In this document: in pieces, positions 44,592 through 51,968 of the stretch
Position numbering within the stretch: position 1 is the stretch's first letter
Layout of the letters: every line of letters begins with the position of its first letter
From: G965213525 sp965213525
GTDB taxonomy: Bacteria > Actinomycetota > Acidimicrobiia > Acidimicrobiales > Poriferisodalaceae
Assembly (NCBI GenBank): GCA_965213525.1
Contig: OZ243889.1
Coordinates: 620,001-684,000, forward strand
Direction: 5' to 3'
Length of the DNA stretch: 64,000 bases
Made by a program: the position numbers and the translations under genes
The notes under the pieces: model-generated
Databases searched by the model: none
What the model was told of the DNA's origin: nothing
What the model saw: the letters and a program-made list of their open reading frames with translations, nothing else

Positions 44592-44804
44592 GTGCGTGCT
44601 GGGGAGGTGCTCCAGGAGTTGCTACGTCAGGGACAGCTGATCCGGCAGGAGTCTACGGGCGGCGACTCGGTCACGTTCGAGACGCCCGAGGGCGTAGCGC
44701 CTGTCCGCATCGTGGTCAGGGGATTCGAGGCCGGCGATCGAGAGGTGTGGCTGACCGCCGAGTTGAGCTACTCGCTCGAGGAAGTGTTTTGCGAGCATCC
44801 GTGA
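44592..44804 (+). pseudogene. Out-of-frame C-terminal piece of the 44089 gene
   Basis: Open frame of 70 residues from GTG 44592 (RAGEVLQELLRQGQLIRQES, then VTFETPEGVAPVRIVVRG and LTAELSYSLEEVF). Backwards the same frame continues without stop as GAIEPIPLTPEDRGNAHVAS. It has a normal soluble-domain character and no signal of its own. It may be a small gene or, more likely, the displaced end of the lipoprotein upstream. Confidence 0.35.
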
Positions 44805-45049
44805 CATTCGCGTCGTTCGATTCCGACTGCGGTAGGTAGAGCGGAGTGCCCATGTGTGGGCGAACGGCCAGCGGGCCAGCGAGCAGACCGTCGAGGTCGG
44901 CGAGACGACCAACGCCCCGCCGCCGCAGCTGAGCAGTCGAGCGCCAACGCCCAGGCGCGTGCGGCGTGGCGGATCTCGACCGCTTCGCTTGCGCCCCCTG
45001 GCGGCCCCACCTCGACGCCAGCGACGCGATCCCTCGTTACGCTGCGCCG

Positions 45050-45466
45050 GTGTCGACCGATGATCGACTCGACGAGCTCGCCACGACGATCACCGCCCGC
45101 CTCGACGGACTCGACCTCGTCGCCGCATACGTGTTCGGCTCACAGGCGACCGGTCGCGCTCGCGCCGACAGCGACATCGATGTCGCCGTGCTGAGCGGCG
45201 GGGATGCCCGTGACCGGCACGAGATCGCCGACGCTGTCGCCCGTCGGCTGGTGGACCTCGGCGAGGTCGACGTCGTGGTCCTGGAGGACGCCTCGTTGCG
45301 CCTCGCCGGTCGGATCCTCACCGAGGGGCGCCTCGTCGTCGATCGGGACCCCCCGACGAGGGTCCTCTACGAGGCGACGACACGAACGCGCTACTTCGAC
45401 TTCGAGCCGTTCGCTGCGGCGATCGACCGGGCGTACCTGGCCCGATTCGCCCGCGGCGGCTGCTGA
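45050..45466 (+). CDS. mntA: MntA-like nucleotidyltransferase antitoxin
   Basis: 138 residues from GTG 45050. Minimal nucleotidyltransferase with the complete GSX10DXD motif (G30, S31, D42, D44, in FGSQATGRARADSDIDVAV). In MntA/HepT systems this protein adds AMP to a tyrosine of the HEPN toxin and so silences it. Its stop (TGA) overlaps the ATG of the HepT-like gene (TGATG). Motif and partner are both present, so the call is firm. Confidence 0.82.
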   Translation: MSTDDRLDELATTITARLDGLDLVAAYVFGSQATGRARADSDIDVAVLSGGDARDRHEIADAVARRLVDLGEVDVVVLEDASLRLAGRILTEGRLVVDRDPPTRVLYEATTRTRYFDFEPFAAAIDRAYLARFARGGC

Positions 45467-45881
45467 TGGTCGACCCCATCCGTCTCGCCAGCCTGGTCCA
45501 GCGGTTCGCAGCGGAGATCGATGCCATCGAGCGCCTCGCAGGTCTCACCGACGACGAGCTCCGAGCCGACCCCGAGCGGCTGCCGGGCCTGAAGTACCGG
45601 TTCGTCGTAGCGATCGAGGCACCATCGATGCCGCCCAGCACGTCATCGCCAGCGAGGGCAAGCGCACGCCGAAGACGTTCGCCGACGCCTTCGTCGTGCT
45701 CGCCGAGGCCGGCACGCTCGACCCTGACGTGGCTGAGAGCGCCGTCGACATGGCCCGGTTCCGCAACCTCCTCGTGCACGGTTACGCCCAGGTCGATGAC
45801 GACCGCGTCATCGACATCGCGCGCACGCGCCTCGGCGAGCTTCGCCGACTCGGTCGAGCGTTGGCGTCCACCTCGCGCTGA
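45466..45881 (+). pseudogene. hepT: HepT-like HEPN ribonuclease toxin, frameshifted
   Basis: The first frame from ATG 45466 gives IRLASLVQRFAAEIDAIERL and KYRFVVAIEA, then drifts. The other frame takes up at TIDAAQHVIASEGKRTPKTF and runs to the catalytic RNLLVHGY. That is the RX4HXY motif: the R and H cut RNA, and the Y is the AMP target of MntA. One missing base just after 45620 explains the break (normal junction AIEATIDAAQ). If real, the cell keeps the antitoxin and has lost the toxin. Confidence 0.75.
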
Positions 45882-46076
45882 CGGCGACCGCTCTGTCGGA
45901 CGGGTGCGACGCTGGTGCGCCAGGACGACCGGGGCCGTGGCGGAGGTTCGGGGACGGCGCCGTCGGAGCCGACCAGGACGAGTCGGACCACACCCCGCTC
46001 CGGGCTGATGACGGTTCCAGCGAGCGGTCGGGTCCGCTGCGCGAAGCTGTCGCCTGTTCGACGAGGGGACTCCGCC

Positions 46077-47363
46077 ATGACCGAAGCGATCGACGAGACG
46101 TCCCACGACGACGACACGAGCTTCGACAGCCTGTTGGACCCCGAGGTCCAGGATGATCCCTACCCGCTGTACGCCGAGCTGCACGAGCGCTGCCCCGTGC
46201 ACCGCATGCCCGAGGACGGCACCTACGTCCTCACCCGCTACGACGACGTGCGGGCCGCGGCCACCGATCCGACCCGCTTCTCGAGCGCCAGGGCGGCGCG
46301 GCGTGGTGCCCCCTCCCCGGCAGCCAGGGCGTACGGCGCCCGGATGGCCGAGGGCGGGTGGCGACGGGCCGATACCCTCCAACGCCTCGACCCGCCGGCG
46401 CACACCCGCTACCGACGTCTGCTGTCGCGGGCGTTCACCCCCAAGCGCGTGGCGGCCCTGTCACCGCGCATCACCACGATCGCCCACGATCTGCTCGACC
46501 GGCTGGCCCCCCAGGGCCGGTGTGAGTTCGTCGCCGACTTCGCCCTGCCGTTGCCGGGCATCGTCATCGCCGAGCAGCTCGGCCTCGACCAGGACCGCCT
46601 CACGACGTTCAAGCGGTGGGCCGACGCCATGTTGATCCTGGCCCAGCGACCCCAGCTCGACGTCGACGGGGCCCTGGAGTGGGCCGAGATCGAGCTGGAG
46701 GCCCAGCACCACCTCGCCACCGAGTTCGAGGCCCGCCGCGCCGAGCCCCGCGACGACCTCATCTCGGTGCTGGTGCACGCACACGTCGACGACGACGAGA
46801 CCCCGCTCACCACCGAGGAGCTGCAGGACCTCATGCACCAGCTCGTCACCGGTGGCTTCGAGACCACCACGACGGCGCTGGCCCACGGGTTGTGGCTGCT
46901 GCTCACCCACCCCGACCAGATGGCGCTGCTGCGCGAGCGCCCCGAGCTGCTCGACAACTTCGTCGAGGAGGTGCTGCGCATCGAGTCGCCCGTGCAGGGC
47001 CTGTGGCGCGAGACCGCCTGCCCGGTGCAGATGTCGGGACGCGACATCGACGAGGGCGAGGTGGTGATGCTGCGCTTCGGGGCGGCGAACCGCGATGCCG
47101 CAGTGTTCGAGGACCCGGGCCGCTTCGACATCACCCGCGACAACGCCGGCCAGCACGTCGCCTTCGGGATGGGCCCGCACTTCTGCGTGGGGGCGGCGCT
47201 GGCCCGCGAGGAGATGCGGGTGGCCTTCCGGGCCATCCTCGAGCGCCTCGACGACATCGAGCTCGACGGCGAGCTGCCCACGCCCGCCCACGAGCCCAGC
47301 GCCTTCCTGCGGCCGATGCGCGAGCTGCCGGTCCGCTACCGGGCCGCCACATCCACGCCGTGA
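46077..47363 (+). CDS. Cytochrome P450
   Basis: 428 residues from ATG 46077. Oxygen-binding I-helix GGFETTTTAL (G259-T263), ExxR in EEVLRIESPVQGLWRE, and the haem loop FGMGPHFCVGAALAR with the ligand C370. Soluble bacterial type with no membrane anchor. RLDPPAHTRYRRLLSRAFTP is standard. Substrate unknown; no ferredoxin gene beside it. The stop codon overlaps the first of three tandem copies of the rarA start. Confidence 0.92.
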   Translation: MTEAIDETSHDDDTSFDSLLDPEVQDDPYPLYAELHERCPVHRMPEDGTYVLTRYDDVRAAATDPTRFSSARAARRGAPSPAARAYGARMAEGGWRRADTLQRLDPPAHTRYRRLLSRAFTPKRVAALSPRITTIAHDLLDRLAPQGRCEFVADFALPLPGIVIAEQLGLDQDRLTTFKRWADAMLILAQRPQLDVDGALEWAEIELEAQHHLATEFEARRAEPRDDLISVLVHAHVDDDETPLTTEELQDLMHQLVTGGFETTTTALAHGLWLLLTHPDQMALLRERPELLDNFVEEVLRIESPVQGLWRETACPVQMSGRDIDEGEVVMLRFGAANRDAAVFEDPGRFDITRDNAGQHVAFGMGPHFCVGAALAREEMRVAFRAILERLDDIELDGELPTPAHEPSAFLRPMRELPVRYRAATSTP

Positions 47364-47413
47364 GCGACCTGCTCACCCCGCCGGCCGGCGAGGCTCGGGT
47401 GGCGACGGCGTGA
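47360..47413 (+). other. 17-codon micro-ORF, first copy of the rarA start
   Basis: GTGAGCGACCTG opens a 17-codon frame (VSDLLTPPAGEARVATA) whose TGA overlaps the next GTG. Its own GTG overlaps the P450 stop. It resembles the first codons of rarA and arose by duplication. Confidence 0.55.
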
Positions 47414-47481
47414 GCGACCTGTGCACTGCGCCCGCCGGCGAGGCCGACGAGGCCGACGAGGCCAGGGTGGCGGCGACGTGA
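47410..47481 (+). other. 23-codon micro-ORF, second copy of the rarA start
   Basis: GTGAGCGACCTG opens a 23-codon frame (begins VSDLCTAPAGEADEADEAR) ending in TGA that overlaps the rarA GTG. Coupled in both directions by GTGA overlaps. Confidence 0.55.
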
Positions 47482-48932
47482 GCGACCTGTTCGCGGCGGC
47501 GGCCGACGAGGCCCGGGTGGCGACCGCGCCCCTGGCGGACCGGCTGCGCCCGGTGCGCCTCGACGACGTGGTCGGCCAGGATCACCTCCTGGGGGCGGGG
47601 CGGCCGCTGCGGGTGCTGATCGAGGGCGACCGGCTTCCGTCGGTGCTGCTGTACGGGCCACCGGGCACCGGCAAGACGACCCTGGCCCGGGTGATGGCCC
47701 GCACCACCGCTCGAGAGTTCGTCGAGCTGTCGGCGGTGTCGGCCAAGGTCAGCGACGTGCGAGCGGTCGCCCAGGCGGCCGAGGTCCGTCTCGGCGAGCG
47801 GTCGGTGCGCACCGTGTTGTTCCTCGACGAGGTGCACCGCTTCAGCCGCACCCAACAGGATGCGCTCCTGCCCCACGTCGAATCGGGTCTGCTCACCCTC
47901 ATCGGGGCCACCACCGAGGATCCGTCGTTCACCGTCACCGGGCCGCTGCGCTCGCGACTCTCGCTGTTCCGGCTGCGCCGCCTCGACGCCGATGCGCTGT
48001 CTCGACTGATCGACCGGGCGCTCGGGCACCTCGACGCCACCCTGGACGACGACGCCCGGGCCCATCTGCTGGCCACCGCCGAGGGTGACGGCCGCTCCGT
48101 GCTGACCGCCCTGGAGCTGGCCCGGGGTCTCGCCGGTCGTGGCCGGGGGCCCGGCGGTTCGACCGACGCCGACGGCGACGGAGACCGGCACGGTGGCGCC
48201 GACGCCGACGGAGCCGGCGACGCCGACGCCACGAGCGCCGGGGGAGCGGGCGAGGGCGCGGGGCCCGAGGGTGCCGGGACGCACGGTCGGGGGGCCGTGC
48301 GGATCGGCCTCGGCGACGTCGAGGCGGCGATGGACGCCCGGGCGCTCGGTTACGGCACCGACGAGCACTACGACGTCACGTCGGCGCTCATCAAGTCGAT
48401 TCGCGGGTCGGATCCCGACGCCGGGCTGTACTGGCTGGCCCGCATGCTCGCCGCCGGTGACGACCCCCGCTACATCGCCCGGCGGTTGATGATCCTGGCC
48501 TCAGAGGACGTGGGCATGGCCGATCCGACGGCGCTGCCCGTGGCGGTCGCCGCCGCCGAGACGCTCGACCGTGTGGGCCTGCCCGAGGGACGCATCCCCC
48601 TGGCTCACGCCGTGGTGCACCTGGCCACCGCGCCCAAGTCCAACTCGGCCTACGCGGCCCTCGGTCGAGCCGAGCGGGCCGTGGCCGAGGGGCCGCCGGC
48701 CGAGGTGCCGAACCACCTGCGTGACTCCTCGGGCCCGGTGGCTCGGGCCGAAGGTCATGGACGGGGCTACGAGTACCCCCACCATCGTCCGGGCGGCTTC
48801 GTCGCCCAGCGCCATCGGCCAGAGAGCATCGACGCCGACGTCTACTACCAACCCTCCCGCCACGGCGCCGAAGCCGCCGTCGCCGACCGGCTCGCCGAGT
48901 GGCGGACGAGTTCGGGCCGAACTCCGCCTTAG
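47478..48932 (+). CDS. rarA: Replication-associated recombination protein A
   Basis: 484 residues from GTG 47478. AAA+ clamp-loader-like ATPase with RLRPVRLDDVVGQDHLLG, Walker A GPPGTGKTTLA (K66), FLDEVHRF, IGATTEDPSFTVTGPLRSRL, and the C-terminal tetramer domain (DPDAGLYWLARMLAAGDDP, SEDVGMADP, YPHHRPGG in part). It works at stalled replication forks. Residues about 220-273 are a Gly/Asp/Ala-rich insert between ATPase and C-domain. The start lies in the last of three tandem repeats, directly after two micro-ORFs. Confidence 0.93.
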   Translation: MSDLFAAAADEARVATAPLADRLRPVRLDDVVGQDHLLGAGRPLRVLIEGDRLPSVLLYGPPGTGKTTLARVMARTTAREFVELSAVSAKVSDVRAVAQAAEVRLGERSVRTVLFLDEVHRFSRTQQDALLPHVESGLLTLIGATTEDPSFTVTGPLRSRLSLFRLRRLDADALSRLIDRALGHLDATLDDDARAHLLATAEGDGRSVLTALELARGLAGRGRGPGGSTDADGDGDRHGGADADGAGDADATSAGGAGEGAGPEGAGTHGRGAVRIGLGDVEAAMDARALGYGTDEHYDVTSALIKSIRGSDPDAGLYWLARMLAAGDDPRYIARRLMILASEDVGMADPTALPVAVAAAETLDRVGLPEGRIPLAHAVVHLATAPKSNSAYAALGRAERAVAEGPPAEVPNHLRDSSGPVARAEGHGRGYEYPHHRPGGFVAQRHRPESIDADVYYQPSRHGAEAAVADRLAEWRTSSGRTPP

Positions 48933-48968
48933 AGCGCACCGGCCGGCTACGTCTGTTACCGTTCCCGC

Positions 48969-49550
48969 ATGGGGAACAGAGCAAGCGTCTTCGTCGTCCT
49001 CGCTGTAACGGCTCTTGTGATGACGGGTGTGCTAGCGCGATCCGCCAATAGCGAAGCTTCCCCGTCTCGTCTTTAACCGTCCACTGAAGCCGTGGCAACA
49101 CGATTGCCGGAGCCGCTCACGGCGCCGAGCTGGACTGCATCGCCAAACTCCATAGTGTATCAAGCAGACCAAGACGCCCAGACGATGCTCGATATGGACC
49201 GCTTTGATACCCCCACCTGCCCCATCCACGGCATGTTTGTTGCGACGAACGACTACTTTCCCAACTGGGGTAACGATGGCAATATCGGGTATGACTATGG
49301 TCGTGTAGTCGTCCGACCATCTGGGGCCTGCGAAATTATAGCTGACAGAGTTTTAGGCGTCTACGACTTCTGCGTCGCATGCAAAGCTCACGACTACTGT
49401 TATGACCTTAGGACCAGCCTACACCAGAGTCATGTTGGAAAGTACCTGGTGGCCAGAGGGGTTTCGACAATGGGCGTAACGTCACCCTCGAACCGTGTGG
49501 TTGGCAGAACAGATGGGGACTTTGGAGGATTGTGCCAGCTTGGTGACGGC
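48969..49550 (+). pseudogene. Secreted phospholipase A2-like gene with nonsense codon
   Basis: ATG 48969 opens a signal peptide (VFVVLAVTALVMTGVLA) that stops at TAA 49074-49076. The same frame then continues openly with PSTEAVATRLPEPLTAP, IVYQADQDAQTMLDMDRFD, GMFVATNDYFPNWGNDGNIG and DFCVACKAHDYCYDL, the latter resembling the His-Asp site of phospholipase A2. The TAA therefore interrupts the linker of an otherwise continuous secreted protein. After CYDL the true frame may shift, since frame +2 has NGRNVTLEPCGWQNRWGLWR and then a stop. The DNA is markedly lower in GC than its neighbours. Confidence 0.5.
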
Positions 49551-50297
49551 GTGCGGCTCGTCTGTGCGGGGCTCCTTCTGGCGTTGCTCCTGTCGAGTTG
49601 CGACGGCAGTTCAACTCAAGTTGCGACTCAGTCGCCCCTCACTGCACCAGAGCAATTCGACAATGGGGAAGGCATCTTGCCCGCTGCGACAGAGTTCGGG
49701 GACAGCTACAATCGTGAACAGCTTGTCGATGTGCCCGTAAGCGAGGATCCAAACACCGCTGAGAATCAGGCACCGATGGTTTCGGAGCCGTTGGTTTCGC
49801 TTGAGTCGTGGCGGGCTGAAGTTGCCGCTACAATCGCGAACCCGAACAAGCCGCAAACCGCAATCGGCGGCTTGTGCTGGGCGATACACGAACTGAGCGT
49901 GGCCGCCGCAATGGCCAGCGTCGACATCCCTCAGGGCTTCATGGATGAATTCGACCTTGATCCGGCGCAAGTGGTCGAACTCGAACGGGCGTTCTCGGTA
50001 GATCTAGGAGCGACGTTGCGATCGGTTGGGGAGTCCGAGGCCCGTCGCCGAGCCCAGTCGGGAGATCTCCCGCCTGCACTTCGATCGGTAGCTGATCGGC
50101 TGTTCGCAGGTGTCGACGACCTGACGGCGGTCGAGCGTGAGGAGGACGCGGGCGGGCGCAGCCATGTAGAGCAGGCGGACGCTGTGGCGGCGTTGCTGGT
50201 GAACGCGCTCGACGTACGGGACGTCAGCACGGACGAACAAGCGGTTGCAGCAGATTTGCTGAGCGGGGACGCCGACGACGGGTGCGCCGTGCGCTAG
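49551..50297 (+). CDS. Lipoprotein, unknown
   Basis: 248 residues from GTG 49551, in the same frame as the phospholipase-like remnant. Hydrophobic segment VCAGLLLALLLSSC with a lipobox (cysteine at 17), an acidic linker, then a helical domain with SWRAEVAATIANPNKPQTA and RSVADRLFAGVDDLTAVERE. No family known to me. No clear ribosome site is seen, and read-through from upstream cannot be ruled out. Pieces of a paralogous C-terminus are found at 51241-51375. Confidence 0.55.
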   Translation: MRLVCAGLLLALLLSSCDGSSTQVATQSPLTAPEQFDNGEGILPAATEFGDSYNREQLVDVPVSEDPNTAENQAPMVSEPLVSLESWRAEVAATIANPNKPQTAIGGLCWAIHELSVAAAMASVDIPQGFMDEFDLDPAQVVELERAFSVDLGATLRSVGESEARRRAQSGDLPPALRSVADRLFAGVDDLTAVEREEDAGGRSHVEQADAVAALLVNALDVRDVSTDEQAVAADLLSGDADDGCAVR

Positions 50298-50382
50298 TTG
50301 CGCAGCGCGGGGAGGTTGTCCCGGGTGGCGGTGGTGAGCGTGGCCATGGGGTGTGCGAGGGCCCCGATGTTCGGTCCAGCTG

Positions 50383-50986
50383 CTATGCGGGTTGGGTTTG
50401 GTGTCTGTGGGCCCAGGCCTGGGTGAACTTGGTGGGGGTGAGGTCGCCGTGGGCGGAGTGGGGTCGGTTGGTGTCGTAGTCGGCGCGCCAGTCCTCGATG
50501 AGCACCCGGGCCTCGAGGAGGCTGTCGAAGTGCCAGAGGTTCAACAGCTCGTCGCGCAGTCTGCTGTTGAAGGACTCGATCCAGGCGTTCTGCGACGGTG
50601 ATCCGGGGTCGATGAACACGGTCTCGGTGCGGTGCCAGCGGCACCAGTCGGCCACCACGGTGGCGATGAACTCGGGTCCGTGATCGAAGCGCACGAACGC
50701 CGGCGGGTGTCCTCGTTCGCTGGTGAGGCGGTCAACGACGGCGAAGACAGCGTCGGCGTCGATGGCGTGGGCGCCGGTGATCGAGAGGGCCTCCCGGGTG
50801 TGTTCGTCGATGATGTTGAGCAGCTTGACCTGGCGGCCGTCGATGGTGTGGTCGTACTGGAAGTCCATGGCCCACAGCGCGTTGGGGGCGATCGATGACA
50901 TCGCCCCCGACGTGGGTGCCGATCCCCCGGAGGCGTTGCTTGGGCCGCCGGACCGGGACTGCGAGGCCCTCATCACGCCACACATG
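50383..50986 (-). pseudogene. IS3-family transposase OrfB remnant
   Basis: The minus strand gives the DDE integrase core: NALWAMDFQYDHT (first D), VRFDHGPEFIA (second D), and NAWIESFNSRLRDELLN (E), ending with TPTKFTQAWAHRHQTQPA at 50383. The upstream part (DEGLAVPVRRPKQRLRGIG) is in another frame; the shift is near 50905 at a run of five Cs. The N-terminal third and all of OrfA are missing; homology ends at the tandem repeats at 50987. Not functional. Confidence 0.8.
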
Positions 50987-51061
50987 CGGGCGTGTACAAG
51001 GGTCTGTGTGAGTAGGGGGTCCACCGGGCGTGTACAAGGTCTGTGTGAGTAGGGGGTCCAC
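50987..51061. repeat. Two tandem 37/38-base repeats
   Basis: Units 50987-51024 and 51025-51061 both run from GGGCGTGTACAAGG to AGTAGGGGGTCCACC and differ by one extra G in the first. They border the truncated edge of the IS3 remnant and may be duplicated element ends. Confidence 0.75.
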
Positions 51062-51117
51062 CGCGACAGCGACCTGACCCGTTAGGGCTGGTCGCCCCAC
51101 AGGAGGACCTTCAACAT

Positions 51118-51420
51118 GACGATGACGACCGAACCGACCCCCACCTCCATGCCGAGCCCGGATCCGGGTGCGGCGGTGACGACGATGTGCTGGACGCGGT
51201 GATGGCCAAGGTCGACGCCGGGGGCCTTGAGCTCCTCGGGCCCGACGCTGCGGGGGGTGGCAGAGCGTCTGTTCTCCGGTGTAGATGCGCTGGCGTCGGC
51301 TGATCGTCGGGAGCCCGGTGTCGGCGAGGACGACAGGTCCGACGTGGAGGCGCTCTACGCCGTGATCGGGGTGCTGGGCCGAGCTGACCAAGCGGCTCCT
51401 CGCTGGGCTCGCGGGCCCCG
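51118..51420 (+). pseudogene. IS256-like transposase N-terminus, split by a foreign piece
   Basis: From ATG 51118 the sequence encodes MTMTTEPTPTSM and, in another frame, DDDVLDAVMAKVDAGGLELL, the usual start of IS256-family transposases in actinobacteria. The expected next block (ELTKRLL) appears only at about 51379-51402 as AELTKRLLAGLAG. Between them lies about 135 bases of unrelated coding sequence. The rest of the transposase is absent. The family call rests on short motifs. Confidence 0.45.
51241..51375 (+). pseudogene. Fragment resembling the lipoprotein C-terminus
   Basis: Encodes RGVAERLFSGVDALASADRR and then DDRSDVEALYAVIGVL, parallel to RSVADRLFAGVDDLTAVERE and EQADAVAALLVNAL of the lipoprotein at 49551. 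No start or stop of its own. It lies inside the IS256-like remnant. Confidence 0.5.
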
Positions 51421-51471
51421 GGGCTACTCTTGGGCGCCGGGCCAGACGGGCCGGTCCCTCGGGAGGACGAC

Positions 51472-51852
51472 GTGTCGAGACTCGTGTGGTTCGGCCTCGG
51501 GGTCGGGACGACGTTGTGGACCGAGCGGCGGCTGCGCCAACGGGTGGGCGGCGACATGACGCCCGCCAACGTCGGGCGCGAGGCGGCCCGCATGGCGGCC
51601 AGCGCCGGGGTCGGTGCGGCTCGAGCGGTCGGCGAGGCCGTCGTCGAGGCGACCCGGGCGACCGCCGAGGACGACCGTCCCGCTCCGGGGGCGGCCGAGT
51701 CGATGCTGGTGAGCGAGCCGCCGTCGGTGCCCCCCACCGTCGGTGATCCGGGCCCGCGCCGCCGCCGTGCCCGCCCGCTGCAACGGGTGCCCCGCCGAGT
51801 GCCCGGCTGGCCCCGCGACCGCCGAGTGCCCGGTTGGCCCCGCGACCGCTGA
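51472..51852 (+). CDS. DUF6167-like small protein upstream of alaS
   Basis: 126 residues from GTG 51472, with GGGAGGA ideally placed upstream. LVWFGLGVGTTLWTERRLRQ is a short N-terminal membrane helix with basic flank; GGDMTPANVGREAARMAASA and AVGEAVVEA follow. A protein of this shape (DUF6167) precedes alaS in many actinobacteria; its role is unknown. The C-terminus ends with two copies of RVPGWPRDR made by a 27-base tandem duplication. Confidence 0.7.
   Translation: MSRLVWFGLGVGTTLWTERRLRQRVGGDMTPANVGREAARMAASAGVGAARAVGEAVVEATRATAEDDRPAPGAAESMLVSEPPSVPPTVGDPGPRRRRARPLQRVPRRVPGWPRDRRVPGWPRDR
51794..51847 (+). repeat. 27-base tandem duplication
   Basis: Two copies beginning GCCGAGTGCCCGG (51794-51820, 51821-51847), one mismatch, encoding the doubled RVPGWPRDR tail of the DUF6167-like gene. 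Confidence 0.85.
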
Positions 51853-51952
51853 CGGCACCGACCGGCTCTGTGACCGCTGCGTCGGACCGGGCAAGCCCCT
51901 CGTCGTCGCTGAGCGGCACCGGCCGGCCAGACGTCGGATGGGTGGCCAGCGG

Positions 51953-51958
51953 TAGCAT
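51953..51958 (+). promoter_or_regulatory. -10 box of alaS (leaderless or short leader)
   Basis: TAGCAT ends 10 bases before the ATG at 51969. Confidence 0.4.
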
Positions 51959-51968
51959 CGGGGGCCTC

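Larger units (their letters stand above)
47360..47527 (+). repeat. Three tandem copies of the rarA start region
   Basis: Imperfect units begin with GTGAGCGACCTG at 47360, 47410 and 47478. Each contains a GCCGRCGAGG core and ends with CGGGTGGCGAC or a near variant. The second has extra GACGAGGCC units. Only the third leads into the long rarA frame. Confidence 0.7.

Noticed and set aside
44840..45049. Small coding region before mntA
   Set aside because: Several short frames overlap but none has a start with ribosome site or recognisable sequence.
45318..46403. A 361-codon minus-strand frame across the MntA/HepT and P450 starts
   Set aside because: Arg/Gly/Ala-rich shadow with no motif; the plus strand shows recognised families.
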